Positions 19,807 to 27,798 of a stretch of 64,000 bases of DNA are shown piece by piece (position 1 is the stretch's first letter; each line of letters starts with the position of its first letter). The stretch is from Pichia kudriavzevii (Eukaryota > Ascomycota > Pichiomycetes > Pichiales > Pichiaceae): NCBI RefSeq assembly GCF_003054445.1, contig NC_042507.1, forward strand, positions 1,984,001 through 2,048,000, written 5' to 3'. The notes under the pieces are model-generated. The model had not been told where the DNA came from, did not search any database, and worked only from the letters and a program-made list of their open reading frames with translations. Both the position numbers and the translations under genes were made by a program.

Positions 19807-19864
19807 GCCTGTTTACGTTCAGATTGCAAGACTCTCCAGACGGAAATACCCTCTAAGAAACTTT

Positions 19865-19907
19865 ATATTGTTATTATTGTTATTATTGTTATTGTGATTG
19901 TTATTGC
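19865..19907. repeat. TTA/TTG microsatellite
   Basis: Imperfect TTATTG/TTATTA array, about 43 bp, in the promoter just upstream of the zinc-domain orphan. Confidence 0.8.
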
Positions 19908-19980
19908 ATTTTTTTTTTAGTATGTTTTCTTTTACTATGGTTTTTTTTTTCACTCTTCGGGCGATATACAACTACTTCTT

Positions 19981-20011
19981 CCGAGCACTAACCCCGAGCA
20001 CTAACCCCGAG
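19981..20011. repeat. 13-bp tandem repeat, 2.4 copies
   Basis: The unit CCGAGCACTAACC is repeated perfectly twice and followed by CCGAG, so CCCCGAG is presented at 13-bp intervals. It is GC-richer than the surroundings and lies between divergent promoters. Confidence 0.85.
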
Positions 20012-20344
20012 AAATGCACCTCTCACAGAGTCTTTATCTAAAAGAAACACAAAGGCTGGCCTCAATATGCTATTGTATAAGCCTCGTTGTTCTATGCGTA
20101 GCCTCCTCCCCTGACCCCCCTGTTAGCTGAAATCAACAGCAGGAAACATTGGACTTTTTCAGATTCCCCTTTCATTCCTTCTCCATGTTTTAGTTTCTCT
20201 CATGCCTTAATCCAATCTGTGAAAGGTGTCTGTAAGGAAAGATAAAACTTGTAGAGGCCAATGTTCCAACTGCTCAGCTCCGCAAGTAAGGTGTAATACA
20301 TTTTGTAATTTGCTTTACGTGGCTCTCAGACAGAGGTTCCAACA

Positions 20345-20360
20345 AATGCCGTGCGGCATT
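20345..20360. promoter_or_regulatory. 16-bp palindrome with everted CCG-N2-CGG
   Basis: AATGCCG-TG-CGGCATT has perfect 7-bp arms around a 2-bp spacer, 255-270 bp before the YOR1 ATG. Everted CCG/CGG triplets are the usual target geometry of Zn2Cys6 factors such as Pdr1-type regulators. The classical PDRE has no spacer, so a different family member is implied. Confidence 0.55.
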
Positions 20361-20614
20361 CTAAATTTTCAAATGTTGTATTTCAGGATGAAGAAAAAAG
20401 GAGGGAAATATGCACGATGATTTACGCTGCGCTTACAAACGGAGAAAACGTGTGTGGATATTTTATTTCCGAAGCTATTCCCCTAATCATATTCTCATAT
20501 ATGGGGATGGTTCCTGTCATTTTGTTTCCAGTTGTTCAGGGGCTTCAAACTTGTGGGTATTTTTTTTTTCAGTGTCGTCACTTTGGTCAGCAAGTCGTGC
20601 AATAAACAGGACAA

Positions 20615-23600
20615 ATGTCGGCGCTTAATACGGATGCCTTAGAGAGTCAGCCTGACTTCAAGTTCCAGAGACAAAAGAGGTTGATGTCTCCATTTATGTC
20701 GAAAAAAGTGCCTCCTATACCTACAAAGGAAGAGAGGAAACCCTATGGGGAGTACCATACAAACATACTATTTCGTATTATGTTTTGGTGGTTGAATCCT
20801 ATTTTGAATGTCGGGTACAAAAGGACATTGACTGAACAAGATTTATTCTATCTTGATAATAGCCAGACTATGGACACCCTCTATGAGACCTTCAAAAGCC
20901 ATCTAAAGACGACAATTGAGAAATCAATGAAAAAATACCTTCAGGAGAAATACAGTAAAGAGGGGAAGACATATGACCCAAGTAGTATACCTACAGCTGA
21001 AGACTTAAAAGATTTCCAAATACCCATTTATGCAATCCCATTGTGCTTGTTCAAAACTCTATACTGGCAGTATAGTCTTGGTAATCTCTACAAAGTATTA
21101 TCCGACTGTACATCTGCTACAACACCTTTATTGCAGAAGAAACTCATTAATTTTGTTCAGATGAAATCCTTTACCGCATTAGGAAGTACGGGGAAAGGTG
21201 TAGGGTACGCCATCGGTGTATGCTTGATGATCTTCTTCCAAGCAATAACTGTCAATCATGCCTTTCATAATTTGCAAATCTGTGGTGCCAAATCTAAGGC
21301 GATTCTTACGAGAATGTTATTGGATAAATCAATGTCAGTCGATGCCAGAGGTAATCATTTTTTTCCTGCTAGTAAAGTTCAGAGCATGATATCCACAGAT
21401 TTGAATAGGGTAGATTTGGCTATTGGCTTTTTCCCATTTGCACTTACGTGTGTATTTCCAATTGCTATTTGTATAGGCTTGCTTATTTGGAACGTTGGTG
21501 TGTCAGCATTAGTGGGAATTGCCATTTTCGTTGCCAATGTCGGTCTCTTAGCCGTTTCTATACCTAGACTTATGCGGTTCAGGATAAAGGCCATGGTATT
21601 CACAGACAAGAGAGTTACTTTAATGAAAGAGCTGTTAAAAAATTTTAAAATGATCAAGTTCTATAGCTGGGAAAATTCATACGCCAGAAGGATCCAGGAT
21701 GCCAGATTCAAGGAGATGAAATTGATTTTGTCTTTACAGTCTTTAAGAAATATTGTGATGTCAGTTTCATTTGCTATGCCGACATTGGCTTCAATGGCAA
21801 CATTTTGTACTGCCTTTGATATCACAAGTGGTAAAAATGCTGCCTCTTTATTCTCCTCTCTTTCTCTCTTCCAAGTTTTATCAATGCAATTCATGTTAGC
21901 CCCAGTTGCCCTTAATACTGCTGCTGATATGATGGTGTCAATGAAAAAGTTCAATCAATTTTTAGCTCATGCTGACTTGGATCCAGAGCAGTATCGTATA
22001 GAAGAATTTCACGACGATAAATTGGCGGTGAAAGTTGATAATGCCACTTTTGAATGGGATACGTTTGACGATGATAAAGTTGAAGATCCTGCTCCTGAAT
22101 TTGAAAAACAGGACAATGACAGTCTTGAAAAAGTTTCCAGTCATAATACGGTCGATTATGACAGTACCGAAAAGATTAGAAATGATACAAGCTCGATAGA
22201 TTCTACCAAAATCTTGGAGAAAACAGCATTTCCTGGCCTAAGAAACATAAATCTAGAGATTAAGAAAGGCGAATTTGTTGTTGTTACAGGTAGTATCGGT
22301 GCTGGTAAATCATCCCTTCTCCAGGCCATCTCGGGATTGATGAAAAGAGTATCTGGTAAGGTTTATGTTGATGGTGACTTATTGCTATGCGGTTATCCAT
22401 GGGTTCAAAATGCTACGATTCGGGACAACATTTTGTTTGGTTTGCCATTTGACCAAGAAAAGTACGACCAAGTTGTTTATGCTTGTTCATTGCAGAGCGA
22501 CTTCAATCAGTTCCAAGGTGGTGACATGACCGAGGTTGGTGAACGAGGTATTACATTATCTGGTGGTCAAAAGGCTAGAATCAACTTGGCAAGATCTGTA
22601 TATGCTGACAAGGATATAATTTTACTTGATGATGTTTTAAGTGCTGTTGATGCGAAGGTGGGTCGACATATCGTTGATACTTGCCTTCTTGGTTTGTTAA
22701 AGGATAAAACTAGAATTATGGCAACTCACCAACTAAGTTTGATTGACTCTGCAGATCGAATGATTTTCCTCAATGGGGATGGAAGTATTGATTGCGGTAC
22801 CATCTCAGAATTGAAAGACAGAAATGAAAAACTGAACGAACTTTTGTCTCATCAAAAGGATAAGGCAAATGACTCCGACGAAGAGTTAGAATTGCAAGAA
22901 GAAATCGAGTCGAAAGAACAACATCTCAAAGAAGATTTATCTGAGGTGAAACATGAAATCAAAGAAGAACAGAAGAAGATGGAAATAAGCGGTGATGTAG
23001 GAGAAGAGTTTGAACATGCAGATGAACATAAAGAGATTGTTAGGATTATTGGTGATGAAGAAAGAGCCGTGAATGCCCTGAAGGCGGATGTTTATATCAA
23101 TTATGCTAAACTTGCATTTGGTAAACTCGGATTGTTTTCACTGATGTTGTTTGTCACAGTTGCTGCTTTACAGACTTACTGCAATATGTTTACCAACACA
23201 TGGTTATCTTTTTGGATAGAAGAAAAATTCCACGGCAGATCCAAAAGTTTTTACATGGGGATCTACATTATGTTTGCCTTCTTATACACATTTTTCCTTG
23301 CTGCATTTTTCTATTCAATGTGCTATTTCTGCAATAGGGCTTCCAAGTATCTTAATTATAAAGCTTCAGAAAAAATCTTGCATGTTCCAATGTCCTTCAT
23401 GGATATTTCTCCAATTGGTCGAGTTTTGAATAGATTTACAAAAGATACTGATGTGTTAGATAACGAGATACTAGATCAATTTAGACAGTTTTTGAGTCCC
23501 TTCTGCAATGCTATCGGTACCATTGTTCTATGTATTATTTACATTCCATGGTTTGCAATTGCTGTTCCCTTAATTGTTACATTTTATGTTTTGGTTGCCA

Positions 23601-24862
23601 ATTACTACCAAGCCAGCGCTAGAGAGATCAAAAGGTTAGAAGCAGTTAAAAGGTCGTTGGTCTTTGGCCATTTCAATGAAGCATTATCCGGAAAGGAGAC
23701 AATCAAAGCTTATAGGGCAATCGACAGAGTCAAGCAAAGGTTGAACAAATTGATTGATGGGCAGAACGAGGCTTATTTTCTAACCATTGTTAACCAGAGA
23801 TGGTTAGGTGCCAATTTATCGATCTTATCATTTTGTATGGTCTTCATTATCTCGTTCTTGTGTGTTTTCAGAGTTTTCAATATCAGTGCAGCGTCGACTG
23901 GTTTACTTTTAACCTATGTCATAAATTTGACAAATACCATTACTATGATGATGAGAGCTATGACGCAAGTTGAAAATGAGTTCAATTCAGTTGAAAGATT
24001 AAACCATTATGCCTTTGATCTTGTCCAGGAGGCCCCTTATGAGATTCCTGAGAATGATCCACCCCAGGACTGGCCTAAGTATGGTGAAATTATTTTCAAA
24101 GATGTTAGTATGAGATATAGACCAGAATTACCATTTGTTTTGAAGAATATCAACTTAAGTATTGGGAAAGGTGAGAAAATTGGATTTTGTGGAAGAACGG
24201 GTGCTGGTAAGTCTACGTTCATGACTTGCTTGTACAGGATTTCCGAATTTGAAGGAACTATTGTTATTGATGATGTTGATATCAGTAAATTGGGTTTACA
24301 TAAACTAAGATCCAAATTAACTATTATTCCACAAGATCCAGTGTTATTTGTCGGTTCGATCCGAGAGAATCTGGATCCATTTGGCGAGTATTCTGATGAA
24401 GAATTGTGGGAGGCACTTACAATTTCCGGTTTGATCAACAAGGAAGATCTAAACGAAGTAAAAAAACAGAACGAAAATGATGATAACTTAAACAAATTCC
24501 ACCTTATCAGAATGGTGGAGGATGATGGTGTGAATTTCTCTATTCGAGAGAGACAGTTGATTGCACTTGCCAGAGCTTTGGTTAGGAAAACCAAAATTCT
24601 AATCTTAGATGAGGCAACATCAAGTGTTGACTATGCCACCGATTCAAGAATCCAAAAGACCATTGCCACCGAATTCGACGACTGTACGATACTGTGTATT
24701 GCTCACAGATTGAATACGATTCTAAACTACGATAAGATTGTCGTTATGGATAAGGGTGAGATTGTTGAGTTTGATAAACCAAGATCATTGTTTATGAGGG
24801 AGGAAGGGGTCTTTAGGTCTATGTGTGAGCAGGCAAATATCACAATCGAAGATTTCCCTTAA
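20615..24862 (+). CDS. YOR1: ABC transporter YOR1 (ABCC/MRP subfamily)
   Basis: Plasma-membrane multidrug exporter. S. cerevisiae Yor1 confers oligomycin resistance and moves organic anions and phospholipids. The 1415-residue product has two halves (TMD1-NBD1-TMD2-NBD2) and no TMD0. NBD1 has Walker A GSIGAGKSS (~559), signature LSGGQKAR (~647) and Walker B ILLDDVLSAVD with Asp in place of the catalytic Glu, the known ABCC degenerate site. NBD2 has Walker A GRTGAGKST (~1193), Walker B ILILDEATSSVD (~1327) and an unusual signature FSIRERQ. A charged linker joins the halves (~750-810). The N-terminal PPIPTKEERKPYGEYHTN matches Yor1 closely. Confidence 0.94.
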   Translation: MSALNTDALESQPDFKFQRQKRLMSPFMSKKVPPIPTKEERKPYGEYHTNILFRIMFWWLNPILNVGYKRTLTEQDLFYLDNSQTMDTLYETFKSHLKTTIEKSMKKYLQEKYSKEGKTYDPSSIPTAEDLKDFQIPIYAIPLCLFKTLYWQYSLGNLYKVLSDCTSATTPLLQKKLINFVQMKSFTALGSTGKGVGYAIGVCLMIFFQAITVNHAFHNLQICGAKSKAILTRMLLDKSMSVDARGNHFFPASKVQSMISTDLNRVDLAIGFFPFALTCVFPIAICIGLLIWNVGVSALVGIAIFVANVGLLAVSIPRLMRFRIKAMVFTDKRVTLMKELLKNFKMIKFYSWENSYARRIQDARFKEMKLILSLQSLRNIVMSVSFAMPTLASMATFCTAFDITSGKNAASLFSSLSLFQVLSMQFMLAPVALNTAADMMVSMKKFNQFLAHADLDPEQYRIEEFHDDKLAVKVDNATFEWDTFDDDKVEDPAPEFEKQDNDSLEKVSSHNTVDYDSTEKIRNDTSSIDSTKILEKTAFPGLRNINLEIKKGEFVVVTGSIGAGKSSLLQAISGLMKRVSGKVYVDGDLLLCGYPWVQNATIRDNILFGLPFDQEKYDQVVYACSLQSDFNQFQGGDMTEVGERGITLSGGQKARINLARSVYADKDIILLDDVLSAVDAKVGRHIVDTCLLGLLKDKTRIMATHQLSLIDSADRMIFLNGDGSIDCGTISELKDRNEKLNELLSHQKDKANDSDEELELQEEIESKEQHLKEDLSEVKHEIKEEQKKMEISGDVGEEFEHADEHKEIVRIIGDEERAVNALKADVYINYAKLAFGKLGLFSLMLFVTVAALQTYCNMFTNTWLSFWIEEKFHGRSKSFYMGIYIMFAFLYTFFLAAFFYSMCYFCNRASKYLNYKASEKILHVPMSFMDISPIGRVLNRFTKDTDVLDNEILDQFRQFLSPFCNAIGTIVLCIIYIPWFAIAVPLIVTFYVLVANYYQASAREIKRLEAVKRSLVFGHFNEALSGKETIKAYRAIDRVKQRLNKLIDGQNEAYFLTIVNQRWLGANLSILSFCMVFIISFLCVFRVFNISAASTGLLLTYVINLTNTITMMMRAMTQVENEFNSVERLNHYAFDLVQEAPYEIPENDPPQDWPKYGEIIFKDVSMRYRPELPFVLKNINLSIGKGEKIGFCGRTGAGKSTFMTCLYRISEFEGTIVIDDVDISKLGLHKLRSKLTIIPQDPVLFVGSIRENLDPFGEYSDEELWEALTISGLINKEDLNEVKKQNENDDNLNKFHLIRMVEDDGVNFSIRERQLIALARALVRKTKILILDEATSSVDYATDSRIQKTIATEFDDCTILCIAHRLNTILNYDKIVVMDKGEIVEFDKPRSLFMREEGVFRSMCEQANITIEDFP

Positions 24863-25192
24863 TACTGTCCAAAATGTTAAAATATCTACTGTTCTTCCTA
24901 CTGCATATAATACATTCCTTTTATTATTCTTGATTTTATAATTTGTTGTTATTCCTAATATTTTGAAAACTATGGCTGTATGCTTACATAATTACATGTG
25001 ATAAGAGGTCGCAAAATGCCTAATCTGGAAGCTATTGCGAGATTTCTCCTGTCGATAAGGGGATAGTAAATTAGTGGAAACTCCTAATCAACCACAGTTG
25101 TATATTTTATTTAAGTACGACACTTTATTGTCTTGCAACGTTACGTCAGAAATGAAGTGATTTTGGACATTTTGCTCCTTTAAAAAAAAACC
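24863..25192. promoter_or_regulatory. Spacer: YOR1 3' end and cytochrome b5 gene promoter
   Basis: 330 bp, AT-rich, with poly-A just before the next ATG. No other feature recognised. Confidence 0.4.
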
Positions 25193-25759
25193 ATGTTACG
25201 ATTTGCAGCCACTAATGCATCACGGAAATATATTGGAACATGTACACTCTGTTTGTTGATGGTATGCACACACAATTCTTTAAGCACTTCGAATATCCAA
25301 AGTGATCAAGGGGTGCATAATGAAGTGCCATGCGCAAAGGATGGGGTTTCCATTAGCACGGTAGATCTGGATGAACTCTCTAAACACAACAGGGATGGAG
25401 ATTGCTGGGTCAGTATCCACGGACGAGTCTACGATGTCTCTGAATTTGTGCAGCAGCATCCCGGTGGCTCCGACAAGCTACTACGTTTTGCGGGGAAAGA
25501 CGCCACCCGTGGCTTTCGGCTGCAACATCCAGAATCGTATTTGGAACGGTTCCTCGGTGATCAGAAGTATCGGGGGAGGTTAGTGGATGCCATTGAGACA
25601 CGGAGAGTTGCTAGCAAAAAGGGAATATCATTACCAGCAGAGTCCTCCCTTGAACGTTATCGTGGAGCTAGCGATGATGAAAGGGAGTATTACAAGGCTC
25701 TAGTGAGAGAGTATATGAGAGAGTACAAGCGCAGACGGAGAGAGAAAGAGTCAAAGTAA
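25193..25759 (+). CDS. Cytochrome b5-domain protein, probably mitochondrial
   Basis: A free-standing b5 haem domain of 188 residues. The domain spans about 55-130: DCWVSIHGRVYDVSEFVQQHPGGSD carries the first haem His in HPGG, and LQHPESY supplies the second. The N-terminus (MLRFAATNASRKY, then a hydrophobic stretch IGTCTLCLLMVC) looks like a matrix-targeting segment plus sorting anchor, the bipartite arrangement that sends CYB2 to the intermembrane space. The C-terminus is a highly charged helix (EYMREYKRRRREKESK). There is no flavin or desaturase domain, so it is not a truncated CYB2 read-out within this window. Electron partner unknown. Confidence 0.85.
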   Translation: MLRFAATNASRKYIGTCTLCLLMVCTHNSLSTSNIQSDQGVHNEVPCAKDGVSISTVDLDELSKHNRDGDCWVSIHGRVYDVSEFVQQHPGGSDKLLRFAGKDATRGFRLQHPESYLERFLGDQKYRGRLVDAIETRRVASKKGISLPAESSLERYRGASDDEREYYKALVREYMREYKRRRREKESK

Positions 25760-25818
25760 GTTTAGGTTTGCAAAAATAAAGTATGGACGGTGGCTTTAGA
25801 TAGTAGTCTGTATAAAAT

Positions 25819-25855
25819 GTATACATACATACATACATACATATATACATACATA
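25819..25855. repeat. TACA tetranucleotide microsatellite
   Basis: About 37 bp of ACAT/TACA units between two convergent 3' ends. Likely length-variable between strains. Confidence 0.85.
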
Positions 25856-25886
25856 TTTAGATAATTTTAATGTCGACACAACATGC

Positions 25887-26594
25887 TCATGATGTTTTCT
25901 CCTTCACAGTAAGGATGGAGAGAAGCAAGTTTCTCAAATATATGAAGGGGATTAGCAAAAACCCTGGAATGTAGAAGTAGATAAGGTAGTCTAGGAAGCT
26001 AGGGATCGAGTCGAAAGTTTCCACTTTGTACTCTTTCCTGACTATCTCGTTCAAATAGATGCTCGATAGGTACTCTTCATCTCCAGGCAGTGCTGATAGC
26101 GAGATCAAGTCCAAGAAGGTGATGTTTTTACTTGTGAGATTCTTTTGAAGCTTTGATGTTAGAGATTCGAGTTGTGCATTGAGGGAGTTGTTTGGATCGA
26201 CCCGTGCCCTACCAACCATTACTAGGGCGTCCTTCGCCAAGCCTTTATTTTCCGAGAGTCCGAGAATGGTTTGCAAATCCCATTGGACACAATCGTCAAT
26301 AGTTGGGTTTAGGGAAATCACCACATCCAAGGGCTTATAATCGTCGAGCTTCAAGCCAGCCAAAAAGTCGTCATTAACAACAGAATCGGATGGGTCTTTA
26401 ATAGTTCTAACCGTGAATGACCCCCTTATCTCGGGATTAGTATAGTAGAGTGCATCCAACAATTCTGCGGTATTAATTGCCAGGGCAACTACATGATTGC
26501 CCTTCTTGGTAATATCCTTTACCAATTGCACCCCCACCTCGGAGTTGGCATTGATGATGAGGGCAGTGGAAGAGAAGGTCGAAAGGGAACTCAT
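25887..26594 (-). CDS. Unknown protein, degenerate SDR-like fold with C-terminal membrane segment
   Basis: The 235-residue product is not assigned to a known gene. The start (TALIINANSEVGVQLV...GNHVVALAIN) follows the beta-alpha-beta pattern of a Rossmann fold, with NANSEVG where SDRs have TGxxxGIG. Further on, ISLSALPG...SSIYLNEIV aligns with the SDR Ser/Tyr/Lys region, but the Lys four residues after Tyr is absent. The last ~40 residues are hydrophobic (YLIYFYIPGFLLIPFIYL), suggesting a membrane anchor or hairpin. A non-catalytic, membrane-bound SDR relative is inferred. Confidence 0.65.
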   Translation of the reverse strand: MSSLSTFSSTALIINANSEVGVQLVKDITKKGNHVVALAINTAELLDALYYTNPEIRGSFTVRTIKDPSDSVVNDDFLAGLKLDDYKPLDVVISLNPTIDDCVQWDLQTILGLSENKGLAKDALVMVGRARVDPNNSLNAQLESLTSKLQKNLTSKNITFLDLISLSALPGDEEYLSSIYLNEIVRKEYKVETFDSIPSFLDYLIYFYIPGFLLIPFIYLRNLLLSILTVKEKTS

Positions 26595-26813
26595 ATCTGA
26601 CTGGAACGTTGATGTAAAATAAGTTGGCGGATTTTGTAGTTAAACAACCGTCTATTGGTAAATCTGCTTTATACCATATTATATTGAAATAATGGTGAAA
26701 TATTGCCGAGGTAACATTGTCTCTCTTGGTGCATTCAAGATAAGGGCGAGCCTATTTCGCCAAAAGGGGGAGAATCGCCAATTGTTTGCGTTTCTGTTGT
26801 TTTTTCCGACATT

Positions 26814-26861
26814 CGCGAAACTAAAACTCTTGATTTCCAGGCAGATGGGGCGTTGACGCGT
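26814..26861. promoter_or_regulatory. SCB-like and MCB-like motifs
   Basis: CGCGAAA (26814-26820, within the palindrome TTCGCGAA) matches the SBF site CRCGAAA, and ACGCGT (26856-26861) matches the MBF core. Both lie 220-270 bp upstream of the SDR-like orphan and over 900 bp from GIP3, so the orphan is the likelier target. Function inferred. Confidence 0.45.
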
Positions 26862-26892
26862 CGATGTCACGTCCATAGTAGTGTAACTGTGT

Positions 26893-26919
26893 CAAGTATG
26901 CCAAGTATGCCAAGTATAC
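26893..26919. repeat. 9-bp tandem repeat, three copies
   Basis: CAAGTATGC twice, then CAAGTATAC, then a decayed fourth unit. Short, possibly from replication slippage. Confidence 0.75.
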
Positions 26920-27798
26920 TAAGTAAATGAATTGTGCTAATTATTGCAACTGGGGGGAACTTTAATTTTTATACTCTTTCTATCCCATGTTTTGTTTAAG
27001 TGGTTTCTAATTACTGCATTATATAAACAACTAGTTAGGCGAAAAAAGCAAAGCAAAGCAAAGAAACTGGAGGAAAAGGCGAGAAAACAATAAAAAAAGG
27101 GAGAAATTCCGTTTTGACATTTTTTCCCAATTAGAGAGGGGGAGGGGGAAGAGTGCTAAAAAAAATACTAAAAAAAAAAATGGTGCTAACAAAATAGTTT
27201 CAAAAATTAAGAGGCTAAAAGAAGAAAAGAAAAAACAAAAAATCGAGAAGATGCCATGCCCAATTTCTTTTTCAGCTCCATTCTCATTTTCAATTCCATT
27301 TCCATTTCCAGATATACTCTTCTCGGTGGATTTCCATTCATTGGCAGAGATGGACGCTTCTCACGGGAATCACTATAAGGTATCTTCTCCCTCCCCACAC
27401 AAATAGATACCCTGATTTATTTGAACTTCCTTTTTTTTTTTGGTATTTGCAAACATAAGCTACATAGAGACATTGCCTCTAATTGTCCAATTGTATCTTC
27501 TTCTTTCCACTGTCCCTTCCGCCCCTTGATACTACAGCCTCTCAAGGAGTCCAACCAGATTGAACAAAGACACTCTTTCCGCTGCCCTATTGCCCCCCCC
27601 CCTGAATAAAATACCTCATTTATTTGTCCCTCCCCCCACAGATCTCCACATATCTCTATAGGACTCCACTCTGCAGATACTGACGCAAACACACACCCAC
27701 ACATTACTCATACAAAGCCATCTGCATAGAAACATATCTCTTCCCCTCACGATTTTTGTTAGTCTCTCCTTTCAGTTAATTTTACTGTTTCTCCCATT

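Larger units (their letters stand above)
19807..20614. promoter_or_regulatory. Divergent promoter of the zinc-domain orphan and YOR1
   Basis: 808 bp without a supportable gene; short open frames at 20226-20628 lack family resemblance. It holds a TTATTG-type repeat, T-runs, a 13-bp tandem repeat and a 16-bp palindrome, listed separately. I see no exact TCCGYGGA pleiotropic drug response element. Confidence 0.5.
26595..27798. other. 1.2-kb intergenic region upstream of GIP3/HER1
   Basis: No gene supported. The first ~300 bp hold G1/S-type motifs (listed separately). A 9-bp tandem repeat follows at 26893-26919 (CAAGTATGC). About 27040-27240 is strongly purine-rich on this strand and 27270-27798 strongly pyrimidine-rich, ending at the GIP3 ATG. 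The pyrimidine half is typical of a yeast promoter/leader, but the segment is unusually long. Short open frames inside are low-complexity artefacts. Confidence 0.5.

Noticed and set aside
20226-20628. Short overlapping open frames before YOR1
   Set aside because: Non-conserved, Cys/Phe-rich and mutually overlapping in different frames. More likely the YOR1 leader and promoter.
27207-27704. Open frames in the purine/pyrimidine-rich region
   Set aside because: They arise from low-complexity runs lacking stop codons; no start context or family match.
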